NCBI RefSeq assembly: GCF_013266755.1
Contig: NZ_JABRWJ010000013.1
Coordinates: forward strand, 111,561 to 175,560
Origin: Pseudaquabacterium terrae
GTDB taxonomy: Bacteria; Pseudomonadota; Gammaproteobacteria; Burkholderiales; Burkholderiaceae_C
DNA length: 64,000 nucleotides
Reading direction: 5' to 3'
Positions 18,364 through 27,193 of the stretch are shown piece after piece. The translations under genes were made by a program, and so were the position numbers. Below the pieces are notes generated by a model. It had not been told where the DNA came from. It was given only the letters and a program-made list of their open reading frames with translations, and made no database searches. Each line of letters starts with the position of its first letter. Within the stretch, counting starts at the first letter, position 1.

Positions 18364-18950
18364 GAGTGGCTCCTGTCGCGCGCAGTGGGTATCCGGGCAT
18401 TGCGCGGGATTGCGCGTACTTTTGACAATAGGCGCGAAGGAGCAGACTTGAATCCACAACAGGAGTGAGGAAGAGACTCACCCCCCAACTCGTTGGAAAT
18501 TCTGTCGACCCTGCCCTCCTTGGCGCCCGGCGTTTGATCATCTTGAGCTCAAACAATCCGGTGGCCCGCAAGACCCAGGCTCGAAGTCACGCAGCCTTAC
18601 TTCTCCCGCCGGGTCAGACAGTCAAACAGCTGGCATCCGGCGCGACGATCTTTGACCCGCTCACTTCGGCGTGTAGCGTTCCTTGCCCGACCGCGACCTG
18701 GCAGTTCAGGTGGTCGCGTGCCAGCCGATGTTCCTGGTCTTGCGCTGACGGCTAGCAGACCCCACCGACTACCACGCTGCAAGGTTGGAATCGCTTGAAG
18801 TGGAGTGCTGCGAAGTTCTCTGAAGCGAGTACGGTCAGCTCAATCGAATAGCACACGCCGGTTGACCTGCTCAACCGTTCGCTACGAGGGTGAAGGGGAT
18901 GGTGAACCGCGGTCGCGCGGCGTTTGAATAGCACGCTCAATAGCACAGCC
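18364..18950. other. Gene-poor stretch between the subtilase and the tRNA-Arg remnant
   Basis: About 590 bases with no frame that looks coding on either strand. Short open frames exist but have no ribosome site and no recognisable motif. The stretch presumably contains the subtilase promoter at its left end. Confidence 0.5.
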
Positions 18951-18989
18951 CAAAGAAAAACGGGCTAGCCCTTGTGGAGCTAACCCGTT
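18951..18989 (-). terminator. Rho-independent terminator of the tRNA-Arg locus
   Basis: Read on the minus strand, an 11-bp stem (AACGGGTTAGC paired with GCTAGCCCGTT, one G-U pair) with a 9-base loop is followed by a run of T residues. It lies 19 bases after the 3' end of the tRNA-Arg remnant and is oriented to terminate it. Confidence 0.85.
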
Positions 18990-19008
18990 GATCCGTTTCT
19001 TGTTTTTC

Positions 19009-19053
19009 TGGCGCGGCTGGCAGGAGTCGAACCCACGCCCCCTTGGTTCGTAG
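19009..19053 (-). tRNA. 3' half of tRNA-Arg(ACG), truncated: probable attachment-site scar
   Basis: The minus strand reads from an anticodon loop CTACGAA (anticodon ACG) through the 3' anticodon stem CCAAG, a variable loop, T arm GTGGGTTCGACTCCTGC, acceptor strand and encoded CCA. This matches the 3' half of a bacterial tRNA-Arg(ACG). The 5' half, D arm and 5' anticodon stem are absent: upstream of the anticodon loop the sequence is unrelated. Partial tRNA copies of this kind are left by tyrosine recombinases that use tRNA 3' ends as att sites. The gene cannot make a tRNA. Confidence 0.85.
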
Positions 19054-19380
19054 CTATGAAAACGCGCCTAAGTCATTGATTTTATTAATGTTTCGTCGAA
19101 GTCGCCTGTCCAAGTCTTCCTCTGTCGCGTTCAGTCGCGTCGAGCCGAGTCCCTTCAAGGTCCCTTCAGCAACCGCGGGGGCAATGTCGCTCGCGGTCAG
19201 GCCGCCTTTTTGCCACGTGCACGCGGCAGAGGCGTCCGCTCCGGGATGCGATGGGTCCTGGCCTCGGCGCTGTAACGCCAGCCCGGAAGGGCATCGGGCA
19301 TCGGCCACCTCCGCCGCCTTCGCGCGCGGAGCTTCCACCAGCATCGTGCCAGCCAGCGAGCGCACCACCGTGGCGCCCAA
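19054..19380 (-). pseudogene. Unidentified coding remnant abutting the att scar
   Basis: A minus-strand frame of about 108 codons ends with TAG overlapping the tRNA anticodon-loop position (…NKINDLGAFS, stop). A second frame over 19197-19508 has coding-like stretches too (MERFNFYAPSLDA; LPGWRYSAEARTHRIPERTP), so the region looks frameshifted rather than intact. A gene ending exactly at an att core is often an integrase or excisionase, but I see no tyrosine recombinase motif. Identity is unknown. Confidence 0.3.
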
Positions 19381-19767
19381 CCGGGCGGGCCGTGCGCTTG
19401 GCCGCGGTCACGGCCGGCGTCCAGCGATGGGGCGTAGAAGTTGAAGCGCTCCATGGCTGCCGGAGTGTCTCGCCATGCCCCGGCCTTGACGACGCTGTTC
19501 TTCGACAAGACGGGAAACCAGGTGGCGAGTCACGTTGGTGCGCTCTCGGCGGCCACGCTTGCCTAGACTAGCGACTCGAGCAGGCAACCCAGCGTCTTTG
19601 ACCCCGCGCGACAAGAGTGCCTTCTACCATGCGGACCAGTCGCGTACCTACGAGGTTTTCGTGCTCGGAGTGGACGCGTCAATCTGAAGCTAGAGCCGCT
19701 GGTCTCACGATGGCGTTTGGGAGTTTGCAGCCGCGACACAGGTACCGCGGTAAGACTAGTTCTCACG

Positions 19768-20091
19768 ATGAATGGATGCTGCAGCGACCGGGGCGGCTTC
19801 GGGAGCGACCGGATGCTCAAGGACCTGGGCCTCGCGGCCGAGGCCGCGATGGGCGCCGGTGCCGGGCTGACGCCGGCTGAGCGCGGCCAGTTGCGCGAGC
19901 GCGTGCGGCGCAAGCGGCATGCGCTGCAGGGCCGGCTCGACCTGCGCTGGCTCGACTTCGCCTCGCATCCGCTGCACGTGGTGGAGGCCGACGGTCGCGT
20001 GCTGCTCGAGCGCGCGAACGAGGCGCTGGATACGCTGCTGGCCGTGATTCCTAGCGCATCACCCACAAGCGGTTCGGCTTGTCCGGCGTGA
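19768..20091 (+). pseudogene. Hypothetical gene fragment
   Basis: About 90 codons with coding-like composition (LTPAERGQLRERVRRKRHALQGRLDLRWLDFASHPLHVVEADG and RANEALDTLLAVIP) then run into sequence antisense to the next gene and lose the pattern. It is Arg/Leu-rich and probably helical. There is no convincing ribosome site. It is probably a truncated gene at a rearrangement joint; no family was recognised. Confidence 0.3.
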
Positions 20092-21175
20092 GCTTGGCCT
20101 TGCGCTGGCCGGCTTCGACGAAGTAGCAACTGGAGATGCCGAGTTCGCTGGCAGGTGCGTTGGCGTCGTCGTAGCGGCCGAAGATCGTCGCGTTCCCGGT
20201 GTAGCCGCTGACCATCACCTTGTCGCCGTTGGCCTCGGCGATCACGCCCGACAGCTCTCGGCTCAGCTTCAGCGCGTAGTCGCGGTAGGCGCTTTCGAAG
20301 GCCACGCGCAGCGCCTCGATCAGCGCGGGCCGCGGCCGGACAACGTTCTCGATGAACGGGTCCAGCCGCCTCGGGTCCTGCGTGCCGCCGGGACCGGTGA
20401 AGTAGCCGTTCTCGACCGGGCTCAGCGCCGGCGGCGGCACGTCCGCCGCGCGCACCTGGATCTGCAGCGCACGCCACCACCACCGCGCCTCGACCGCGTA
20501 TTCGCCGCTGCTGTTGCAGACATGCTTCTTGAAGTGGTTGCTCAGGTTGGTGGCGGGCTGGTGGTCGGCGGCATCGCCTTCGCCCCAGCGGGTGAAGCCT
20601 GTGAACCGAGCAGCGGGGAAGGCGTTCTTGACCCGGATCGCGCCGACGAGGTTGCCTTCCTTCAGGTTCAACGTGCAGCGGTCGCCGCTGGCCGTGATCA
20701 GCTTCATCACGTCGACGATGTCGGTGCGCAGCATGCCGATCGTCGCGGTGACCGGCAGCACGTCGGTGAGGATCTTCGCCGGATGCTGGCCGGGCGCGGC
20801 GCGCGTGCGCGCCTGCATGAACGTGCTGAACGCCGCCTGCTCGCTCACGCTCCAGTCCGACAACAGGTCGTCGAGCTGCTTTTGCGTGACGCCGCTGGTC
20901 AGCAGGCCGTTGTTCGCGGGGATGTCGATGCAGCCCTTGCCGGTGATGCGGCCCACCCGCAGCAGCTGTCGGCCCCTCAGCCCGCCGGTCGCCGCATCGA
21001 CGTCGACGAAGGTCGCGATCTTGCGCAGGTTCTCCAGCGTCGTGACGTGGGCCAGATCGGCCGCCTTGGAGATCAGGAAGTCGCCGGTCTCGGCCTTGAA
21101 CCGGGTGAACTGGTCGAAGCTGGCTTCGGCCAGCTTGTAGGTCGTCAGCAGCTGCCTGGCTTTCGCTTCTTCCAT
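20051..21175 (-). CDS. Hypothetical 374-residue protein
   Basis: The ATG at 21175 has a strong GGAGG site 5 bases upstream. The product is soluble, with no signal peptide or membrane helix. The first half is helical (MEEAKARQLLTTYKLAEASFDQF). The middle includes a Cys-poor mixed segment, and the C-terminal half ends in a beta-rich domain (GNATIFGRYDDANAPASELGISSCYFVEAG). I recognise no family. It lies alone between the att scar and the integrase remnant, so it is likely accessory cargo of an integrated element. Confidence 0.7.
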   Translation of the reverse strand: MEEAKARQLLTTYKLAEASFDQFTRFKAETGDFLISKAADLAHVTTLENLRKIATFVDVDAATGGLRGRQLLRVGRITGKGCIDIPANNGLLTSGVTQKQLDDLLSDWSVSEQAAFSTFMQARTRAAPGQHPAKILTDVLPVTATIGMLRTDIVDVMKLITASGDRCTLNLKEGNLVGAIRVKNAFPAARFTGFTRWGEGDAADHQPATNLSNHFKKHVCNSSGEYAVEARWWWRALQIQVRAADVPPPALSPVENGYFTGPGGTQDPRRLDPFIENVVRPRPALIEALRVAFESAYRDYALKLSRELSGVIAEANGDKVMVSGYTGNATIFGRYDDANAPASELGISSCYFVEAGQRKAKLTPDKPNRLWVMR

Positions 21176-21278
21176 GTCGCCTCCGCGGGAGCTTGCGATG
21201 TACGACGTCACTCTAGCCACGCCGGCGGCGGCGCAGGGGCTCGAATGACATATGTCACCCGGCTGTGCCGAACGGGTG

Positions 21279-21870
21279 TTACTGGGTGGCCGGCGCCTCG
21301 TGCAGCGACAGCCAGGCTTGCACGACCTCGTAGTCGTCGTTCGCCCGCAGCGCGCACGTCGGGGCTGGCGCCCGGAAGGTGCCGCGCGTGCCGTCGACCT
21401 CGTCGGGCACAACGATCCGCTCGAAGGGCATCACGTCGGATGCCGGAAGCACGGGCACCAGTGCCCGAGCGCGCTCCGTGAGGTCCGGGTGGGCAGCGAA
21501 GAGCGCTTCGATCTCCCGCGCACGGGCGGGCCCAAGCCCGTCGATCGACGTCCACCAGCAGCGCCGCCGCGGCACGCGCACCGTGAGGTCGGCGAGCGTC
21601 CGAATCCCCGCGGCCTTCAACACCGCCACAGTTCTCGGCCCGAACCACCAGTCGACGTCATCGCCGATCAGCGGTGAGGGCAGAGGTGCGGAGCGCAGCA
21701 CCTCGACGGCGGCCACGAGCTCGCGCGCCGTAGCGGCGCCGCCCTTCGCAGCCCCCTCGAAGAGCCCGGCCAGGTCGTCTCGGTGCCGGATGCGCGCGTA
21801 CGAAGCGAGCCGCGCGCGAATGCGCCCGATGACACCCCGCGCCGCGATAAGAAGACTTCTCGCTATAGCT
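21279..21870 (-). pseudogene. Truncated DUF3701-type tyrosine recombinase (integrase)
   Basis: The frame encodes the middle part of the large integrases that carry a DUF3701 domain ahead of the catalytic tyrosine recombinase domain. Visible parts are a helical segment (RIRARLASYARIRHRDDLAGLF), helix-hairpin-helix-like DUF3701 features (AAGIRTLADLTVRVP; SIDGLGPARAREIEALF) and the start of the core-binding domain (VVPDEVDGTRGTFRAP; DDYEVVQAWLSLHEAPATQ). The protein then stops with TAA, where intact relatives continue with AYRKE and about 300 more residues including R-H-R-Y. The N-terminus is also incomplete. It is therefore non-functional, but evidence for past site-specific integration here. 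Confidence 0.7.
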
Positions 21871-21946
21871 TCTGATTGAGCCGGTTCTTGTCGACTTCAA
21901 AACCGCGGCGAGCCCGTTCCGGGCTACGCTGCTCAAGCTTCGATGC

Positions 21947-23119
21947 TCAGCGCGACCAATGTTGTGCCGCCCAGGCTCGCGACCGCTGCTGCGCCTCGGT
22001 CACCTGCGACTCGGACAGGTTTCGGACCATCCGGTCGCGATTGGCCCGCGAAACGTCGCGCAATTGCGGGCTGGCTGTCTGCGCCTGTATCGCCAACTCC
22101 AACCACATGAGTGCCTCGATCGGGTCCTCCTTCGCCCCCTTGCCCGCCAGGACATTGGCACCCAGGTTGTTGCAGGCCTGTCCCAGGCCGGCCTCCGCGG
22201 CGCGTATGTAGAGCCTCATCGAGAGGCCGGGGTCCTGTGGTACGCCGTCTCCTTCATCGAGCATGATCGCGGCGTTCAGTGTGGCTGCGGCATGACCCCG
22301 CCGGGATGCTTCCATGTAGTTCCGAAGCGCCAGCCCCGCATCGCGCGGAACCTCCTTGCCGAGGTGATGAATGCTGCCGAGCCGGTAGTAAGCCTCCACG
22401 TTTCCGCGGTCGGCGGCGATCTTGTACCAATGTAGCGCCTTCTGCGGATCGCGTTCGGCACCGGCGCCGGCAGAGTGCAACTCGCCCAGCGTGTAGGCGG
22501 CCAGGGCATCGCCAGCCTGCGCGGCGGCCCTGAGCCAATAGAGGCCAAGCTTCTCGTTCGCCTCGCGGCCTTCGCCCGCAATCGTCATCACGGCGAGAAA
22601 GTATTGGGCCGCCGGGTAACCCTGCTGTGCTGCGGCCTCGTACAGCTCAAGCGCCTTGCGTGCGTCGCGTGCCACGCCATTGCCCGCGCGATACAGTGTG
22701 GCAAGGTTGTACTGCCCGCGCGCGCTTCGTTGCGCCGCGGCGCGATCGAACCATCGGGCCGCAGCCGCAGCGTCCTTCGCAACACCCTCACCCATGTTCA
22801 GCATGTGGCCGGCTGAATTCTGCGCATCCGCGTCTCCCTTTTGGGCGGCTGAGCTGAACAGACTGAACGCGCGCGCCGGGTCGCGCTCGACACCTCGGCC
22901 TGCGTAGAACATGTCACCGAGCAGGCGCTGCGCGACAGGTTCGCCGGCCGCAACCAGCGGGTCCAGCTCGCGTAGCGCCCGGGAGAAGTCGCCGGCCATC
23001 AAGGCGCTTTGCGCCTCCGGCATTCCCGCGCGCACGGCGCTGCTCGTCAAGCAGAGAGTGAAGACAAGCGACGCGGCGCACCAGGGCCAGCCCGCTCCAA
23101 TGCGCTTGCCTGGTGTCAT
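21947..23119 (-). CDS. Exported Sel1-repeat protein
   Basis: A 390-residue protein with a signal peptide (PWCAASLVFTLCLTSSAVRAG) followed by about eight to nine Sel1-like (SLR/TPR-like) repeats of 36 residues, each with the pattern 'A…LG.L…G.GV..D…A..W…AA..G'. Sel1 repeats form an alpha-solenoid for protein-protein contacts, here in the periplasm. The start ATG overlaps the stop codon of the upstream TIR/WD40-like gene (ATGA), so translation is probably coupled and the two products may work together. No enzymatic motif is seen. Confidence 0.9.
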   Translation of the reverse strand: MTPGKRIGAGWPWCAASLVFTLCLTSSAVRAGMPEAQSALMAGDFSRALRELDPLVAAGEPVAQRLLGDMFYAGRGVERDPARAFSLFSSAAQKGDADAQNSAGHMLNMGEGVAKDAAAAARWFDRAAAQRSARGQYNLATLYRAGNGVARDARKALELYEAAAQQGYPAAQYFLAVMTIAGEGREANEKLGLYWLRAAAQAGDALAAYTLGELHSAGAGAERDPQKALHWYKIAADRGNVEAYYRLGSIHHLGKEVPRDAGLALRNYMEASRRGHAAATLNAAIMLDEGDGVPQDPGLSMRLYIRAAEAGLGQACNNLGANVLAGKGAKEDPIEALMWLELAIQAQTASPQLRDVSRANRDRMVRNLSESQVTEAQQRSRAWAAQHWSR

Positions 23120-26100
23120 GGTGCCTTTCCCTCCCGCTTGGCGTCGGCGCGCGGGGCAAGGTCGCAGGTGCTGCGATACGGCTCTCCCGGCAGGTACTGG
23201 TTCCATTCCGACCGGGTCAGATCACGGTGCCGGCGCGTGCAGATCTCATTCACCAGATCCTCCGGACGCCACATCCAGACTCGCGCCGTGCGGTCGCTGC
23301 GGAATCCGCCCGACACGACTCTGCGTCCGTCGTGGCTGAAGGCGGCCGACATGACCATGTCGTCATGATGAAGTGCGGCCGCGCGCCGCAACAACTCGGT
23401 ATCCCACAGCCATGCGTTGCGGTCCGCATCACCAAGAACGACGTACCTTCCCGACGGGTCGAAATCCGCCGTCGTCAGTGCCGACTCGGCATCGATGCGT
23501 TGCAGCTGCCTGCCGCTGGTCGCCTCGTAGATCGATGCGCCGCGCTTGCCGCGCACCAGCAGGCGAAGTCCCTGCGGATCGAACGCGACGCCGACGACCG
23601 GATGGGAAGGTTGAACGCTTGCCAGCGGACGCCAGTCACGCAGCCGCCAGACGCTGACGCCGCGTTCCTTTTCCGCCACAGCGATGCAGCAGCCGCTCGG
23701 GGCAATGGCAGCGCCGACGACGGGCGCAGCAAAGGCATGTCGCGAGATCGCGCGGCCCGTGCGATCTCGCAGCACGACGATCTTCTCGGCCTCCCGCGCG
23801 GCCACCACCGACCAGTTTCTGGCGACGGCCAACACGGCACCCTCGGCAAAGGGAGGCCGGTCGACCGAACCCGATTGAAAGTCCCAGGCCAGGCGACCGT
23901 CGATCAGCAAGCCGCGCCCATCGGGCCGGAACAGCAGGGGTGGCGCGCTTGGATTCTCGCGCCAGGACATCTTGAAGCCTTGAATCTTGTGCGATCGCAG
24001 GAGATCGCCTGACGTGCCGCTCCACAAACGAGCGATTCCGTTCAGGCTGATAGTCGCGATACGGCTGTCGTCAGGACTGAAGGCCACGCCGACCACGGCA
24101 TCTTCGTGAGCCAGAGCCAGTGCCTGGCGGTGCCCTTGCGAGCCCCAGCTCCTGCAGCCCTTCGGTCCCCATGCCGCGATCGAGCTCCCATCTCCGACGA
24201 AGGCAAGCTCGGTGATGGGTATCTCGTCGGCCTCGACAATCCTCAGTACCTCACGCCCACGGTAAGTCTCCCAGACGCGTGCTGTGCCATCCTTGCTCAC
24301 CGTGCCCATCAGGCGACCATCGCGACTGAGTGTCACCCTGTAGATGCTGTCGTTGTGACGAACCGTGGGCTGCCGCTGGCACCCGACCGGTCCATCAACG
24401 GCGACCGGGGCAACAACTCCGCCCGGCGCGGCAACGTACCGCGTCCCTGCCATGCGGCAGCTGCGAAGGTCGTAGCTGGTTGCATCCCATTCGGGGCTCG
24501 CGAGCGCGATGGTCGATCCATCACCGCTGAATGCAACGCTGATCCGACGATCCTCGTGGAACAGTTGCCTGCGCGATTGCACTTCGAAGAGATTCGCGAC
24601 GAATTGCGGTGCCACCAACTGGGCAAGATGTTTTCCATCGGCACTGTAGGTCCAGATTGCCTGGAAATTCGACACGAACGACTGGGCCGGCAACCCTGGC
24701 GAGCCCATGATTTCGGAAAGGTCTGCATTGGACGCAGCGACCTCCTCGGCTTGGGGGTGCACCGCCACATGCGTCATCGGTTCGGCATTGACCCAGCCCG
24801 AACCGACCTCTGTCCACGAATCTGTCAGCCACAGCCGCGTGCGCCGGTCGTCATGCACACTCGCCACGTAGTCGCCGGAGGCCGCGAATGCAACATCGTT
24901 GACCCCGCGTTCGGCCAGGGTCAGGGGCGACGCGATCTCTCCCACTCGCCAGACAAGGGCCTTGCCCGCGTCGTCGAGCGTGACAAGCCGCTTGCCATCG
25001 GGGCTCCAGACGAACTTGCGAGCACCTGCCAGCGGCACCTGTCCCAGTGATCGACCCGTGCGTGTCTCCCAAAGCCGAATCGGTTTGCCTTTCGTTTGCG
25101 TGGCCAAGGCCGTGCCGTCAGCGCTGAACCGGCCCGTCAGCACTTCGCCGTCGCGCGCGCAATCGATGACCCCGGCCTTCGAGGGCAGCAGTAGCAGCGC
25201 TTCGCGCGCGGCACGATCCGCGTCGAGCGAGGGCTCCCGGCGCGACGCCTCCACCGCCAGCATGCCGGCGATCGGCAGCAGGGTGCCGCGTTGGGCTATG
25301 AGTATCTGTGCCCGCGCAGCCAGCTCACCGGCAACAGCGATGTTGCGTTGTCGCTCTGCCTCGAGGCGCCGTCGCTCGGCCTTTGCGAGCGCCTTGGTTT
25401 CATTCTCGAGTGCCAGCTTCGCAGCCTCGGTCTTTTCGTCCGCCAACTTGCGCGCACCGCGCTCCGCGCGCTCGGCTGCCTGAGCCTGCCCGCGCTGCTG
25501 CTCGGCGTTGGTCGCCTCCCGAGTCGCGCGCCGGGCTTCGAGCCCGGCATACGCGGCGAGCGCCACAAGCGCCAGCATCACGATGCCGGTCGCCCACCTG
25601 AGCCTCACGTTCGCCTTGACGAAGTGAGCATGCCGCCGGATGTTGTCCACGGTCGCGGGCGCTGGCCGCCCGGACGCCACAGCGTCTTCGTCGACGTCGA
25701 TCCATATGGGCTCGCGGGCGCGCAGCGCGCCGAAGCCACCGTCTGCTGGGCTCGCGCCCGAGAACGCGCCACCGACGTTGATCGGAATCACCGGCCGGCG
25801 GCCCTTGCCGGCAAACGTTTCCAACTCGAGTTGCACGTACTTCGATGCGACGGCACCCCGAGTCGCAATCAGGATCAGCGCACGGCTTCTTCGCAGGGCT
25901 CGCGTAAGCGTGGACTCGAGTTCGAGGCCGATGGGCGCCTCGACGTTGTCGAGGAATACGCGGAAGTCTGCCGCCGTCAGCTCGCGCGCCAGGGTCTGTG
26001 CATACGCAGACGCGCCGCCGTCTACCGCATTGCCGCGCTTGTAAGAAATGAAGAAGTCGTAGCCGAAGAGCCGGCCCCAGTCGACAAGAGGCGACCGCTG

Positions 26101-26163
26101 GCGGGACACGGGATCGCTGGCCTCTTCTGACCGATCGAGCGATGCTCCGAGACTCTCCGACAT
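23116..26163 (-). CDS. TIR domain - transmembrane - coiled coil - WD40-like repeat protein
   Basis: A 1015-residue protein. Residues about 33-175 are a TIR domain (YDFFISYKRG, FRVFLDNVE, ALILIATRGAVASKYVQLELE). A transmembrane helix follows at about 189-209 (IVMLALVALAAYAGLEA), then a charged coiled coil (about 210-285) rich in Glu/Ala/Arg. From about 320 to 1000 there are WD40-like beta-propeller blades (FSADGTALAT…IRLWETRTG; FSPDDSRIATIS..GIARLW; FSHDGRRVVSGG). Related architectures are annotated as TIR-WD40 signalling proteins; bacterial TIR domains are NADases or scaffolds in anti-phage immunity. The predicted topology puts TIR in the cytosol and the propeller outside if the helix spans once. 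It is translationally coupled to the Sel1 protein. Confidence 0.88.
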   Translation of the reverse strand: MSESLGASLDRSEEASDPVSRQRSPLVDWGRLFGYDFFISYKRGNAVDGGASAYAQTLARELTAADFRVFLDNVEAPIGLELESTLTRALRRSRALILIATRGAVASKYVQLELETFAGKGRRPVIPINVGGAFSGASPADGGFGALRAREPIWIDVDEDAVASGRPAPATVDNIRRHAHFVKANVRLRWATGIVMLALVALAAYAGLEARRATREATNAEQQRGQAQAAERAERGARKLADEKTEAAKLALENETKALAKAERRRLEAERQRNIAVAGELAARAQILIAQRGTLLPIAGMLAVEASRREPSLDADRAAREALLLLPSKAGVIDCARDGEVLTGRFSADGTALATQTKGKPIRLWETRTGRSLGQVPLAGARKFVWSPDGKRLVTLDDAGKALVWRVGEIASPLTLAERGVNDVAFAASGDYVASVHDDRRTRLWLTDSWTEVGSGWVNAEPMTHVAVHPQAEEVAASNADLSEIMGSPGLPAQSFVSNFQAIWTYSADGKHLAQLVAPQFVANLFEVQSRRQLFHEDRRISVAFSGDGSTIALASPEWDATSYDLRSCRMAGTRYVAAPGGVVAPVAVDGPVGCQRQPTVRHNDSIYRVTLSRDGRLMGTVSKDGTARVWETYRGREVLRIVEADEIPITELAFVGDGSSIAAWGPKGCRSWGSQGHRQALALAHEDAVVGVAFSPDDSRIATISLNGIARLWSGTSGDLLRSHKIQGFKMSWRENPSAPPLLFRPDGRGLLIDGRLAWDFQSGSVDRPPFAEGAVLAVARNWSVVAAREAEKIVVLRDRTGRAISRHAFAAPVVGAAIAPSGCCIAVAEKERGVSVWRLRDWRPLASVQPSHPVVGVAFDPQGLRLLVRGKRGASIYEATSGRQLQRIDAESALTTADFDPSGRYVVLGDADRNAWLWDTELLRRAAALHHDDMVMSAAFSHDGRRVVSGGFRSDRTARVWMWRPEDLVNEICTRRHRDLTRSEWNQYLPGEPYRSTCDLAPRADAKREGKAP

Positions 26164-27193
26164 GCAGGCCTTCCTCTGCGTCGAAGATGCTAGGCGCGAC
26201 GCAGGTGACGCGCTTCCGTAGTTCTAGGGATGCATGGCTGCAGGCATCGGTTCCCGCCGGTGCCGAGCGATGCCAGACTCGTCGAGTTGCAAGCCAAAGC
26301 CGAGAAGCTCCGCAAGCTGGAGGCAGCGGCGGAAGTCGGATGGATTCGACAAGCCATTCGCGACTGTGGCGCGTCGCACACGCAAGGCGCCGACATTGGG
26401 CAAGTCCTGTTCTCCGCTCGGCCGTGGGGTTTGCCCAGCGGGCCTTCAACGCGAACGGTGGCTTCTTCGCGACAGCCGTGCATCCATCGGTGACAACATG
26501 CCGTTGCTGCTGGCCTGATATGGGACGCTCGTGTGGGCACCTGAAGGACTGTGTCACCCGCGGTCACGTCTAGGCTCTCCCTAGGAAAGATGACACCCAA
26601 CCAGCGTTCTAGGCCGAGAATAGAGCGTGGGCGTGCAACCACCGCGTGCCTCAGGGAGACGATCGATGCCGGGACCTCTCAATCCGCCTCGAGGTGAAGG
26701 CGCGCATGCAACGCGCCCATTCGGTCCACGACGAGTACCCCTTCGTGGCGGGGCCCATCGCGGACGTCGGAAGCTTCGCGCTCTACCGCCGGTCTGGCCA
26801 AACCAGTGAAGCGCCTCGGCAGCAGGCGGTCATCGACGTGGGCATCCATACCGAAGTGGCGCAGTCGCTCGGCAGCGGTGGGCAGATGCTTTTGAGCGAT
26901 TACCGGGCGCTGCAGCCAAGGCAGCCTGTGGCAGCGCCCAGAAGGACAGTCAGCGGTTCCGTGCTGCGGGTGAGCAAGCAATTTGAGCGTAGGGCGCCGC
27001 TCCTGGATGGACGCAAGTGGTTTCGGGACATCAACACGCGGGACTTCGAGCTCTGCATCACTGCGAAGGATGCGCAATGGCTCACGAACACTCGACGCGA
27101 CGCGACCGTCTCGATGCCCGACTCAGGCGCAGCTCCGAGTCCTTCGATCGCTTGTGTTCGCGTTAGCCGGATCACTTTTCGAGGTAGATCATC
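26164..27193. other. Intergenic region upstream of the injection-system operon
   Basis: This 1-kb gap separates the divergent TIR gene and the sheath gene and must hold both promoters. It contains one probable gene relic (see 26262-26370). A stretch at about 26700-27100 is open in two frames, but has no convincing coding pattern or recognisable motif. The sheath gene is preceded by GAGG 10 bases before its ATG. I could not identify a confident -35/-10 pair. Confidence 0.45.
26262..26370 (+). pseudogene. Possible fragment of an H-NS-like protein
   Basis: About 36 codons (ARLVELQAKAEKLRKLEAAA, then GWIRQAIRDCGA) look like the coiled-coil oligomerisation region of proteobacterial H-NS/MvaT-like silencers, where 'L..L.A..EKLRK.E….VI..I..AI..YG' is usual. 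There is no start and no DNA-binding tail. The resemblance is short and generic for a coiled coil, so the call is tentative. Confidence 0.3.

Noticed and set aside
19009..19053. A complete tRNA gene
   Set aside because: Only the 3' half can be folded. No D arm, 5' acceptor strand or 5' anticodon stem is found in the 60 bases beyond it.
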